Origin: Rhypophila decipiens
Taxonomy: Eukaryota > Ascomycota > Sordariomycetes > Sordariales > Naviculisporaceae
Assembly (NCBI GenBank): GCA_033297075.1
Contig: MU858253.1
Location: 1 to 62,927, forward strand
Direction: 5' to 3'
DNA length: 62,927 nucleotides
Under the pieces are notes generated by a model that saw nothing but the letters and a program-made list of their open reading frames with translations, was not told the origin of the DNA and ran no database searches. Each line of letters begins with the position of its first letter. The first letter of the stretch is position 1. Made by a program: the position numbers and the translations under genes. Below are positions 53,045 to 62,782 of the stretch, piece after piece.

Positions 53045-55276
53045 GTGCCATGGGGGTACGGGTGGATAGTTGCTAGCTAATTCGCACCCGTAGTGTTTTA
53101 ATATGGTTTTCGTGTCACCAGACTCTGTTATTTTATCATTAGTTTAACTTGAAATAAGCAAAAGAGTCATCTGCTGTCACCGTCAAAAGGTGCTGCATTT
53201 TAATTTGAAGTAACTTGCGTCTGAACACTCTTGCATCAGGACCAACGAACACTTACAGGTAACGGGACAATATCGTACAATTACAATACAAGTAATATCA
53301 GCTGGTTTCTCTCCAGTCCAATCATGTTTTTCAAGCTGTGACAAGAATGCTACCAACACCATGCGATAAAGAAAAGAACGATACTAATGGAAAGGGGGAG
53401 GCTACTACAGGGTTGCCCAAGTAAGAGGTACAGTGAGGAAGGAGCAGGTAAACAAAGCTTACTTGAAAAAGAGTCTTCCATCCCAGCTTTGACACTTAGA
53501 TGAAACACACAGACCCGTTCTATTTTGATAATTGTACGATATTATCTGATATTTTTCAAGAGCGCCATTAGTGCCATGGCTTCCTATAGTAGGAAATTCC
53601 GACACTACACTTCGAATTTCCTTTGCTAGGTTCCTCTTCTACCTATTGTCTTTATCCACCAAAGTGGCATTAACTCCATAAAGGAGATGGAACACAGCAA
53701 AGATAATCGCTTGTAACAGGAATAACATCACGAATAAAGACTTGTACATCGTCTAGCGTGTGACTGCTTCTTTGGTAACGAATGCGCGATGCATGGTGGC
53801 CTCCTCTGTCCAATCTGGTAGATGCGGCCGTCGATTTGCACTTCGTCCCCTGGGGCCCAGTAAGAGTCGTACTTGATAAGGTGCGATTCCCCTGTAATAT
53901 TGAGGCCGGTCCCTCCAGCACCGACGTCAACAGTAGCACATCGGGTCCTTTGTCAGTCTTAGGTTGTTGGTGGTAATCCAGTCAGTTCTCCGCAATCGAC
54001 TCCGCGTCGTCATTTTCGTTGGCATTCTCGGAGGTGTCGGTGGTCGACTTCACAGAAGCTTAGTTATTGGGGGCAGCAGCTTTAGGCTGGGTTTCACATC
54101 TTTGTTCGTTGGTGGATCGGTGCCATGGTTCTCGGCTTTGACCGCGACAGCGACGGAGCCCTCGGGAGATTCCATTGCCCTCGGGACATCCCAAAGCCAA
54201 AATACACATATACATAGTTCATTCTATCGTTTACCTCTCTCATTATAACTTGATAAGACAGAATCTAATCCAATTCTCTGTAATAGAGTCTGGTTTCGTC
54301 TTGGTCCTAAGTATGAGCAGTACTGATACCTACTGAAGAGCAGTTGATTGACCATATCGATTCACTAGTGCTACTTATTAAGGCAATAACCACCGGATTC
54401 GAGGCGGATTCCAGGCGAGCGAAAATACAAGCTGTTTTATCAAAATGCAAACTTGTATGGCCAATGCCATCCAAGTTTGAGGTGTTACTCTGACTCGCAG
54501 TAAGATGAAGTCTACCCAAAAGAACACTACAAGTCTCGCTCATAAGACCATCGACTTGCTCACAAATGCTCTTATACCTTGGAACTCCCACTAATCAGTG
54601 AATAAAGCTAAGCCCACGCTACCAAATACCTAAACTCCTCTTTTCACAGGTGTCTCTCGATCCTTTCCACTCGATGAGCAGAAGAAGAAGACCTAGACCG
54701 TTTGTGAGTGCGGCTGTAGGCCCTTGTTGAGGGCCGACCAGACGATTAAGGAATTGGCTGATACCAAGCACATCGTTTCAACGTGAAAATGGCTGGCGGT
54801 TCATCTGGTACAAAGTGGAGGGAACGATGCAGGCTGTCTTAGGAAGAGGGAATCCGCCAAGCCAAAGGTAGAGGATTGTCTACCAATGTGGAGCAAATGA
54901 AAAATATATTAATGGAGGTTCCAATCTCTGAGAGGCGGTGGGGGAGCGATCTTGTTTACTAATTCACGGGGCGTTGAGGTCTAACGCCCGGGCATGAGGT
55001 TGGCTCCATGCAGTGTATGTGTGAACTGGCTGATTACCTAGCAGACTGAAACCGAACTCCAAAAACACACCTACCCCTTTTTCTGAACGGGAAGTAATCA
55101 ACTGACCGTGACCATTGCTCCCTCACTCACCGTTAAATTGACAGCCTAGCCCAAAAATGCGTACAACTGGGGGTCGCCAGTATCTTTCGCCGCAGTATTG
55201 CTGGTTCATCCATAGGCTTTTAGGCTCGGGCCCAATCTTATAATTGTTAATAATCACAATAAACAATGATTCCAGG
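53045..55276. other. Intergenic, 2.2 kb
   Basis: No convincing gene. A minus-strand frame at 54307-54591 has a coding-like composition but no recognised domain and no splice support, so I leave it uncalled. The rest is AT-rich. Confidence 0.35.
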
Positions 55277-56407
55277 CTACCAGATACACAAACACCTCAT
55301 CTCCAAGCTCTCCCTGGCCTCTATGTACTCCCCTTGTCCCACCAACTCAATACTACTATGCAACGTGCCACCCGCGCCCTTCCAGCCCTTTCCCTCAAGC
55401 TCACTATCAAACAGCCCAATGACCAAGACCTCCTCTGGTTTCTGCTCGTCGATCCAGAACCACTCGTGTCCGTCGCTATATCTGGCGAGATAGCCTTCCG
55501 CCACGTGACTTTTCTCGGCCTCGACGCCTGTCCTCCCTAGACAAGGAGTCTTGATTCCCACTGGTATATAGTCGTCTGGTGACATGCTTCGCTGGTCTAG
55601 CAGCGCGAGGGGGTCTCGTTTGACGGGCTTGAGTGGTCGCCAGATACTGTACATTGCCCATCGCTTTGTCGAGAGAGACCGGGAGTATACATCTCGTAGA
55701 GGGGCGTCGGGGTATTCGGAGAGGAGCGTGTCCTCGGCCGATATGATTTGTGTCGCTGCTTCGCAGAGCAAGGGATGGTATTCTCGGATATGGACACGCG
55801 CTCCCACGGGTGAGTAATCGAGATGCGGCTTTGGTGCGGGAGAGACGCCACCTGAAGATGGGTTGAACCCTATGAATGAGGGGAAGCCCTTTTCGAGGTC
55901 TAGATAGGCTGACGAAGTATTCTCTTCCTCGCCATGGCCAGCATGGGTAGCTAGGGCATCCGACTCGGTCCAAACGGCAGAACGAAGCAGCAGAGATTCG
56001 GTGACGACCGTCTTGCAACCTGTCAGCGCCTTGAGCATGGCAGTCGTGTCGGGGATGTAGTATTTCGAGAGCAGAGCTGGGTCTTTCCACGAGGAGTGAG
56101 TGTAAGGCGGCGAATGGAGTGTCGTTGGATGGTAGACGGCGGTGAAGCCATGGGTCTCGAGCTGGGCATGGTTCTTTTTGGAGGATAGCTCGTCGACCGT
56201 CGGCACGGGCCTCATGCTGTGTAAGCGCAGAGTTCGGACATCGCTAAATTCAGAGATGGCAGGTAGGTGGTAGTTGTGCGGGCTCGGTTCGGGGTTATGT
56301 CCTGCTGCAACATATCGCAGTCGTCCAAAGACGGGTTGCGTGTTATCTGGTGATTGATTTGTGGTGAAGTGGAGGGTAAAAGGAGGCTTGACAGTGGTAA
56401 CAGACAT
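55277..56407 (-). CDS. AsaB/CmcJ-like hydroxylase-desaturase
   Basis: Intronless, 376 residues from ATG at 56407 (MSVTTVKPPFTLHF); an earlier in-frame ATG at 56485 reads through leader. The family (CmcJ/NvfI/AsaB/GA4-desaturase-like, non-heme-iron oxygenases or desaturases of fungal natural-product clusters) is recognised by YVAAGHNPEPSPHNYHLP, HGFTAVYHP, the iron-site-like PHLDYSPVGARVHIREY, and RWAMYSIWRPLKPVKRDPLAL. It likely carries out an oxidation or desaturation on a cluster intermediate. Its position, with the P450s and SDR, supports the cluster view, though 2.2 kb of non-coding sequence separate it from the nearest P450. Confidence 0.85.
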   Translation of the reverse strand: MSVTTVKPPFTLHFTTNQSPDNTQPVFGRLRYVAAGHNPEPSPHNYHLPAISEFSDVRTLRLHSMRPVPTVDELSSKKNHAQLETHGFTAVYHPTTLHSPPYTHSSWKDPALLSKYYIPDTTAMLKALTGCKTVVTESLLLRSAVWTESDALATHAGHGEEENTSSAYLDLEKGFPSFIGFNPSSGGVSPAPKPHLDYSPVGARVHIREYHPLLCEAATQIISAEDTLLSEYPDAPLRDVYSRSLSTKRWAMYSIWRPLKPVKRDPLALLDQRSMSPDDYIPVGIKTPCLGRTGVEAEKSHVAEGYLARYSDGHEWFWIDEQKPEEVLVIGLFDSELEGKGWKGAGGTLHSSIELVGQGEYIEARESLEMRCLCIW

Positions 56408-56889
56408 GGTAACTGGTTTGTTTACTTTCAAGTCGTGTCCCTTGGATCTGAGATGTGTGCAACTAGGAAAGAGCGCATGGCCCAACCATAGCTAGAGGGG
56501 AATGGGCCGGGTTTATCACTGCGGGTGACGCCGTGCAACTCTGCTATCATCGCGATAAGGGAGGTCCGGAAGGAGGACCAACCCCGCATCCGATGCCCCG
56601 AGTCCGGACTCTTTCTACCTGCCCAGTTTAGCTTGGAATTCCGCCGAGGTGCTGACAGAAACCAGCCGAGACTTTCCTGCTTACCTATCATTCGCTCAAT
56701 CGTACTGGCTATCAATTGACTGCCGACAGAAATGTCGCCCAGGCACCCACGAATACATGGCACACTATTAGCCGAGATATTCCTTTCTTGGCTCGGCAAA
56801 TTTTTCGAGGATCTTTCTCGTTGGCCCAGCTTAGACGCCACCCACACACCAACACACTATTCCCACCTTGGATCTATCGAGTTCGAGAT
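56408..56889. other. Divergent promoter region
   Basis: 482 bp between the AsaB-like gene and the HeLo-like gene. No clear TATA box. CCAATTT-like motifs are absent. Confidence 0.35.
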
Positions 56890-58748
56890 ATGGACCCACT
56901 CAGCCTCGGTGGCGTTGGGCTCGCCGTTGCCTCTCTTTCATTCGAGCTCTTCTCTGCGTGCATCAAATGTTCGTCGTGGTCTTTCAATCATCCTCAGATC
57001 ATGCCCTGAGACAACGCTGACCATGTCTGCCTCACAGGGTACAATCTTCTTCTCGAAGCTCGAAACATGCTCGAAACATGCCCAAAACAGCTCGCTACCT
57101 TCTCGTCCGGCTCCGTATGGAGAAAGAAAAGCTCCTCGGCTGGGCGATCCTGGCGAACCTGTCCGAGGATGACGAACGGCGTGCGGGCGCCGGGCTGAGG
57201 CTGAACCAGCATACGATCGTCGAGACCCTGCAGCAGATCCAGTTGCTACTGCTGGACTTCTCAAGGCTAGAAAAGCGCTACAGCCTCGAGCTTGTGGCGG
57301 ACCCGACTGAACAATATCAGGGAACATTCACCAATTCCGATGCGACCGAGTCGGTACAACCCGAATTCACAGTTCTGCAGAAAAAGGCGCTGGGCTTTAC
57401 CGAGAGGACGCGGAAGTATCCCAAGCGTCTCAAATGGGCCACCTTCGACAAGGCCAAGTTTGAGGATCTCCTTTCTGCGCTAGGAGTTTTGAATGACAAC
57501 ATGATGGCTTTCCTGGAATCTCACGAACGAGCACGACACATAAGAATGCAAGAGGCGACATTCATGCAGGTCCTCCAGGTCAACAACCGTGTCAATGACT
57601 TACTCAAGCTCGTTGACTCGCTCCAGAGGTTACCCCAGCGACACAAGCCTGGTATGGGGGATTTTGAAGAGCGCGTCATTCGATTGACACAGTTCAAAAC
57701 GACCAGCCTCGCACTGGATAACCCTCTCGCCCAAGACCCCTGGTTAGAAGCCAAGAGACTCAGTCATCTCACCCAGGAGAATGCCGAGGTTGATGGCTGT
57801 TACAGGTCACTAGCTGTTTTGGATGGCCACGAAAGTGTATGGATCGAATGGAGATATTACGCCGATAGTAATTCAGGCAGCGAATACTCCGATTCGGAGT
57901 CCGAAATGCTACCCTCCTGCCCTCCTTTTCTTCCTGTTCGAATTTCACGCCTCGCGTTGCTTCTCGGAAACGGACAGAAGCCGCAGGAGTTCCTGGTGCC
58001 GCACTGCGTGGGCTGTGTCCACGACGCCCAATTTCGTCGTTTCGGCTTTGTGTTCCAGACACCTGTTGTGACCACGGAGACAGGGCATCCTAGGACATTG
58101 TTTGGTTTCCTAGCCGCCAGTGAAACGCCGCCGTCCATGAGCAATCGCATCCGCATTGCCCGGAAGGTAGCCACTGCCTTGTGGTACCTTCACGCGACGG
58201 ACTGGTTGCATAAAGGCCCGAGGAGTGAAAACGTCCTCTTTGTGCAATCAGATAGGGGTGGGCCGCCACATGATCCTCTTCTTTGTGGATTTGATTACTC
58301 CCGTCCTGCAGCAGTCGGTGAGGAGACAGAGCGACCCCTAGAAAACCTTCTGCACGACATGTACCGCCATCCGGATATCCAGTTTGACGTTCCCAGGGAG
58401 GGCCGTGGTGGATTTACAAAATATTACGACATGTACAGTCTTGGGGTGCTCCTGTACGAAATCGCAATGTGGAAGCCAATTTACAAGTGTCTCGGGGTAC
58501 ATATCCCAGACCCAGAAAGTATCAAGACAACAATCGTCAAGAATGTCAGAGACGTTCTTACAAGTCCGTGGGGGGTAGGGAAGCTACGAGCCGAAGCTGG
58601 GGATATTTTCACCGACGCGGTAATGACTTGCTTGGATCGCGGTCAGCTACAAGATATCACACAAGGCGGCCTCGCTCAATCAGACCCAAATCCGCAGTTC
58701 CACTTTGGCGAGAAGGTGGTAAGGAGATTGGAGTCCATTGTCATTTAA
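56890..58748 (+). pseudogene. HeLo-like domain pseudokinase, frame broken by 11-nt duplication
   Basis: Exon 1 (56890-56968) reads MDPLSLGGVGLAVASLSFEL, a HeLo-like start, then FSACIK. A GT at 56969 and CACAG at 57037 join it to a second exon beginning KWYNLLLEARNM. There GCTCGAAACAT occurs twice in tandem (57058-57068 and 57069-57079); the extra copy shifts the frame and leads to a stop. The 556-residue frame 57078-58748 continues as if one copy were absent: RYLLVRLRMEKEKLLGWA, then LRLNQHTIVETLQQIQLLLLDF. The C-terminal half is kinase-like (about residues 340-540): IARKVATALWYLHATDWLHK, NVLF, CGFDYSRP where active kinases have DFG, and YDMYSLGVLLYEIA. The HRD Asp is missing (HKGPRSENV), so it is a pseudokinase. 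HeLo-like domains can mediate regulated membrane-targeted cell death in fungi. Confidence 0.72.
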
Positions 58749-59193
58749 TTGAGGCGGTGTTGCTGCTCTGGATGGTCACCTACGTCATGTTTCACAACCG
58801 TATTGCCCGTCCGCCTTGTCCGTTTCTTGCATAGAAATGTGATTCAAACATGCAGAAGCGACTGGTTTGCTCTTGTGGATGCTATCGGGCTTTTTTGGTC
58901 TTATCCCTGGTTCATGAAGGTGTTCCAGTGGATCCTGCGTCCGGATCCCAGAGCCAGGCCTATTGCCATTGCCTCCTCCCCCGCCTGTAGTGAAACCGAA
59001 CACTGTGGTCTGTGGTACCCGAAGCCAAGTATTTGGTTTTTGTGAAGCAACGCCTCCCTCCCAGACCTTCTTCCTAGCAAATTATGAGAATCTCCGGACA
59101 TACAAACACACGCCACATTTACCGAAGGAAGACTTGAGATTCAATCGAAGCAGCTGCTCTTCAGACCAACCCTGTTGTTTGCGTCTAAGAATC
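58749..59193. other. Short spacer between HeLo-like and Hsp70-like genes
   Basis: 445 bp, same-strand genes. The upstream frame of the Hsp70-like gene is open from 58963, but that part is proline-rich and leader-like. Confidence 0.4.
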
Positions 59194-60429
59194 ATGTTTG
59201 AAAGCGACTCAAGCGACTCAAGCGACTCAAGCGACTCAAGGGACTCGGAGCCAACGAGGTGGGGGATTGGTATTGATCTGGGCAATGAAAACACGAGAGT
59301 TGCAGTATTTAGGAACGACCGTATCGAAATCATTCCAACCTCCGAGGGGGGGGTCAGCATGCCTTCCTGCGTTTCGTTCACCGACCGTGTACGTCTTGTC
59401 GGTTCTCTGGCAAAGGATCGACAGGCACTCGACCCCGCGAATACCATCTCAGTCAACCTGAACAGAATGATCGGGCGGGCCGCTTTTCTGTCGTCTGAGC
59501 ATGGCGCTGAGACATTTCCATTCACCCTGACGAGAGGATTGGGAAATACGGCCGCGGTAAAGGTCCGGTATCTTGGAAAGGACCGTGTGGTCCAACTGGT
59601 CGAGATCGTGGCGATGATTCTGGAACGAGCCAAAGAAAGCGCGGAAAAATACCTCCAGTCATCTATCTCATACGCGGTTGTCAGCATGCCATCCCAGTGC
59701 AATTTCAGAGATTACATGGGGCTTATTCGGGACGCTGGGACAATTGCTGATCTCGAGATAGAGACTGTCATGCCCGGATCAACTGCAGCTGCCCTCGCCT
59801 GTGGCCTGAGCTTCGCGAAGAGAACAGTCGGTGGCGATACCACGACAGCACTGGTTGTCGACATAGGTGCTGGAACATGCAACGCCGCCCTTTTTACGGT
59901 TCAGAAGGACAAGATTCAGGTTCTCGCGACCGCAGGTCAGAGCGATATTGGAGAGGATGCCATTGTTGAGCGCGTGTATGCTTCTAGCACCTTCCATCCC
60001 CTTATAAATACCCTTCAGACTTCGAAGGCTAGAGAGAAAGCCCTCTGCCAACTTCGTTCGGCATGTCAATCGGCGATTCGCGAGCTTTCCTCCGCAACGC
60101 AATCACGCATCGTCCTCGAGGACATCAATGGAACCGCCTATTCTCACCCGATCTCATGCACTCAGTTTGAAGAGATGTGTGGCTCCCTCTTGAGATCTAT
60201 TGTCATGCCAGCGACTGATCTACTGCTGTCCGAAAAGTTGAAGGACCGCAACCTCGACCACGTCTTTGCTGTTGGTGGATGCTCGCACATTCCAATGATC
60301 CAGAGTATCCTGGCTGAGATGAGCGGCCTGAGTTGCTGTATGACAACCGATATGGATGATGTCGTCGTCACCGGCCTTGCGATGCATGCATCGTTAGAAG
60401 ATGATGAGCCTTGGTCTTGGACAATTTGA
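59194..60429 (+). CDS. Hsp70-like ATPase domain with Ser/Asp repeat N-terminus
   Basis: 411 residues from the ATG at 59194, which I prefer to 58963. It starts MFESDSSDSSDSSDSRDSEP, encoded by a 9-nt microsatellite (59203-59250, unit GACTCAAGC). Then comes the Hsp70/actin-fold nucleotide-binding domain: phosphate-1 GIGIDLGNENTRVAVF, an IPTSEGGVSMPSCVSF block, connect-like PGSTAAALACGLS, phosphate-2 LVVDIGAGTCNAALF, and adenosine motif VFAVGGCSHIPMIQS. Residues at the nucleotide sites vary (NEN for TTN, GAGT for GGGT), as in fungal Hsp70-like proteins outside the canonical Ssa group. The frame ends at 60429, after WSWTI, just where a linker and substrate-binding part should follow; the next frame continues with LILEDVMPFDLGFETDNGQ, a normal Hsp70 linker start. 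So a one-base shift or unrecognised splice breaks the chain here. Confidence 0.78.
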   Translation: MFESDSSDSSDSSDSRDSEPTRWGIGIDLGNENTRVAVFRNDRIEIIPTSEGGVSMPSCVSFTDRVRLVGSLAKDRQALDPANTISVNLNRMIGRAAFLSSEHGAETFPFTLTRGLGNTAAVKVRYLGKDRVVQLVEIVAMILERAKESAEKYLQSSISYAVVSMPSQCNFRDYMGLIRDAGTIADLEIETVMPGSTAAALACGLSFAKRTVGGDTTTALVVDIGAGTCNAALFTVQKDKIQVLATAGQSDIGEDAIVERVYASSTFHPLINTLQTSKAREKALCQLRSACQSAIRELSSATQSRIVLEDINGTAYSHPISCTQFEEMCGSLLRSIVMPATDLLLSEKLKDRNLDHVFAVGGCSHIPMIQSILAEMSGLSCCMTTDMDDVVVTGLAMHASLEDDEPWSWTI

Positions 60430-62782
60430 TTTTAGAAGACGTCATGCCCTTTGACCTTGGCTTCGAAACTGACAACGGTCAAGTCGTTCCCTTGGGTTAC
60501 CGAAACTGGACAGTACCATTCCAGCACGAGTTTCAGTTCCGTCTTCTGGAATGGGGAGTCGAGTACACGTCAACAACTTCGAAGCTTCGTGAGCTGTTCA
60601 AATTCAAGAGGAAGAGTTCCCAAGGCTGCGAGGGGGGCCACAATTCAACACCTCTGATAAGGGCGACCCAGGGTGGTTGTATCACTATATACCAGTTTGG
60701 TAGGGAGTCAGATATATGGCAGCAGGGTCTACCTCTACCGGCAAGATCAATGTCTATGACTTTCTCGAATCTGCTGCTAAAGGTAGCAAAGGCATCAAGA
60801 TTCAGTGCTCTATTGAGGTTACAACGGATCTAGAAACAGAGTTCACGCTAACAGATGAGACCGGTGAGGTGGAGGTCGAGTACAGCCAGGACGAGGTGGG
60901 GCGCCTAGGGGAGAGGGCAATGGAGGTCATGGTTGCAAATAGACGTCAATATAACAGGGACGAGATGGCAGAGATGGAAAGAATAGAAGTCCGGAACTCC
61001 TTGGACTCTGGGATTGCGTCGCTTCAAAGATGGCGTGAAGAGCTGGTGGAATCCAATCTTGACGAGTCGGGATCAGTGAAATTGGCGTCCGTTCACTTGC
61101 AGGCAATGCAAGACTGGTCTGACGAGCATCCACTCGAAGACGTACCCCAGTATCTCAGAATACAACAGCAGCTTGATCGACTCCGATGGGCAATTAAAAC
61201 CTTGGCTAACAATCCAGGTCCTGACGGAGAAATATCAGAAAGAGACCTACACCCCGCGGCGATGCTTAGAGGTCGGATCAAGCAAATGGGTGCAAGACTG
61301 ATTTTGCTCGAGAACCCATACCATTTGGGAACTGTTGGGACAGAACACGTTTCCATAGCTTCTCAATTAAGCGACATTGACCATCAGTTAGCGTCGGGAG
61401 CTAATCATATTGACCTGATCGGGCCTGTCAATAAGCTTTCAGGTCGCCTGAACTTCCTCTTGGACCCCGAGAGACTGGACGACACAACAACTGCACTGAC
61501 TGAAATAAGCGAAGATACGGTAGTACCCTCACAAAGTAAGTTGAACTCCTTACTCAATCGCCGGGGAGAGGTTGAGGAGCATACATTAACAACACCGGGG
61601 GGAGCCATCGAAGAGGACGGGGCTTACTCAGCCCCCATCGCTGAAAGATATGAGTTCTCAAATCGGTCAAATTCTTTAGAGGATGTTTTGACCAAGAAAC
61701 ACACCACGGGCACGCCAGCTGAGGCCAGCGAGAACGGTTCGGTTCATTCGGAAAGTCTCGTCGCTGAACCTTACGAGCTTTCCCTTCGGGTGAAGTCTTT
61801 GGTCGATCACTGGAGGCTGGAATTAAAGACAGAAGGCAAAACCAGCGAAGGCGGTGTAGTGCGCCCAGAGGGTCCCGCCGCTGAACGTTACGAGCTTTCA
61901 GATTGGCTAAAGTCTGCGTCAAATACCTCGAGGCCCGAATGTGCTACAACCACAACAGTTCGTGAAGGCAGTGCCTCACCCTCAGGCAAACCCATTTCTC
62001 AACGGCGCGAGGGCTCGGCGTTCGAAACACCGTCATTAAATGAGGCTCGGCCTCCACGGGACCCGCGTTCCAATACCCCCGACAATGACAGGACCATTGA
62101 AGATTTGTTCGAGCGGGAAGGCCACCAAGACCCGTTTACTGATCGTGAAATCGAATTCATATCAACCTCCTTATGCAATGCCGGCCAAGAGAGGTTGGGA
62201 AAGGTGCCGAGACTTTACAGTGTTCTCAGGTTGATTGGAAAACTGGAGTTTTTGGATTGCTTTTTACAGGGTGGGACGACAGATGTTTGGTTTCCATTCA
62301 CTGTTGAAACGCTCCCACCCAGATTTCCATCATCGTCCCACTCGGCATTTTTGGAAACACAAAAGGTCGTGTTATCCAAAGGATTCAGATTGGAGAAGTT
62401 TCAAGGTTCTGAGAGCAAACATGCTTTCTTTTCTCGTGATGAGGTGCTTCCCTTCACTGTCGTTGGTAAGCTTGGCTGTGGCGCACATGGGTCCGTTGAG
62501 AAGGTGACGAGCACCATAACGCAGAAAGAATATGCCAGAAAGATGTTTCGCAGGGGTCGACGTCAAAGAAAGGATGATGTCGTAAGTTTTCTCAAATAGA
62601 TCAGCACGCTGAAGCGTGTCAGCCATCTCCATTGTGCTCAATTGGTAGGCTTTTCTCGTTTCACACTGCCCGGCTGTCATGTCACTGCCAACAACTGACG
62701 ATCCTCTGCCAACAGGTTGGGAGCTATACTGACCCTCGTTACTTTGTCATCCTGATGCAACCCGTCGGCGAGTGTAATCTAG
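60420..62782 (+). pseudogene. Hsp70 C-terminal part fused to a kinase domain, interrupted
   Basis: Read as a continuation of the Hsp70-like gene. Frame pieces show the Hsp70 linker and sheet start (60421-60535), then stops, then an open frame 60716-62599 with KGIKIQCSIEVTTDLETEFT (last sheet strands) and a lid-like helix (MAEMERIEVRNSLDSGIASL). A disordered linker of about 350 residues has three AE-x-YE-L/F-S repeats (61640-61930). It ends in a kinase N-lobe: VGKLGCGAHGSVEKV (glycine loop) and EYARKMFRR (ATP Lys). A TAG at 62597-62599 falls where the family has Glu (KEI). The next residues ISTLKRVSHLHCAQL splice at 62644/62716 to VGSYTDPRYFVILMQPVGEC and then stop matching at 62783. No ATP-site Asp or C-lobe is present. 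Overall a decayed fusion. Confidence 0.6.

Noticed and set aside
54307..54591. 94-codon minus-strand frame with coding-like composition
   Set aside because: No recognised domain, ends without a splice signal, AT-rich context.
62585..62599. 18-nt intron GTAAGT...AAATAG in the kinase frame
   Set aside because: Below the minimum size of fungal spliceosomal introns; a stop mutation is the simpler reading, though cDNA would decide.
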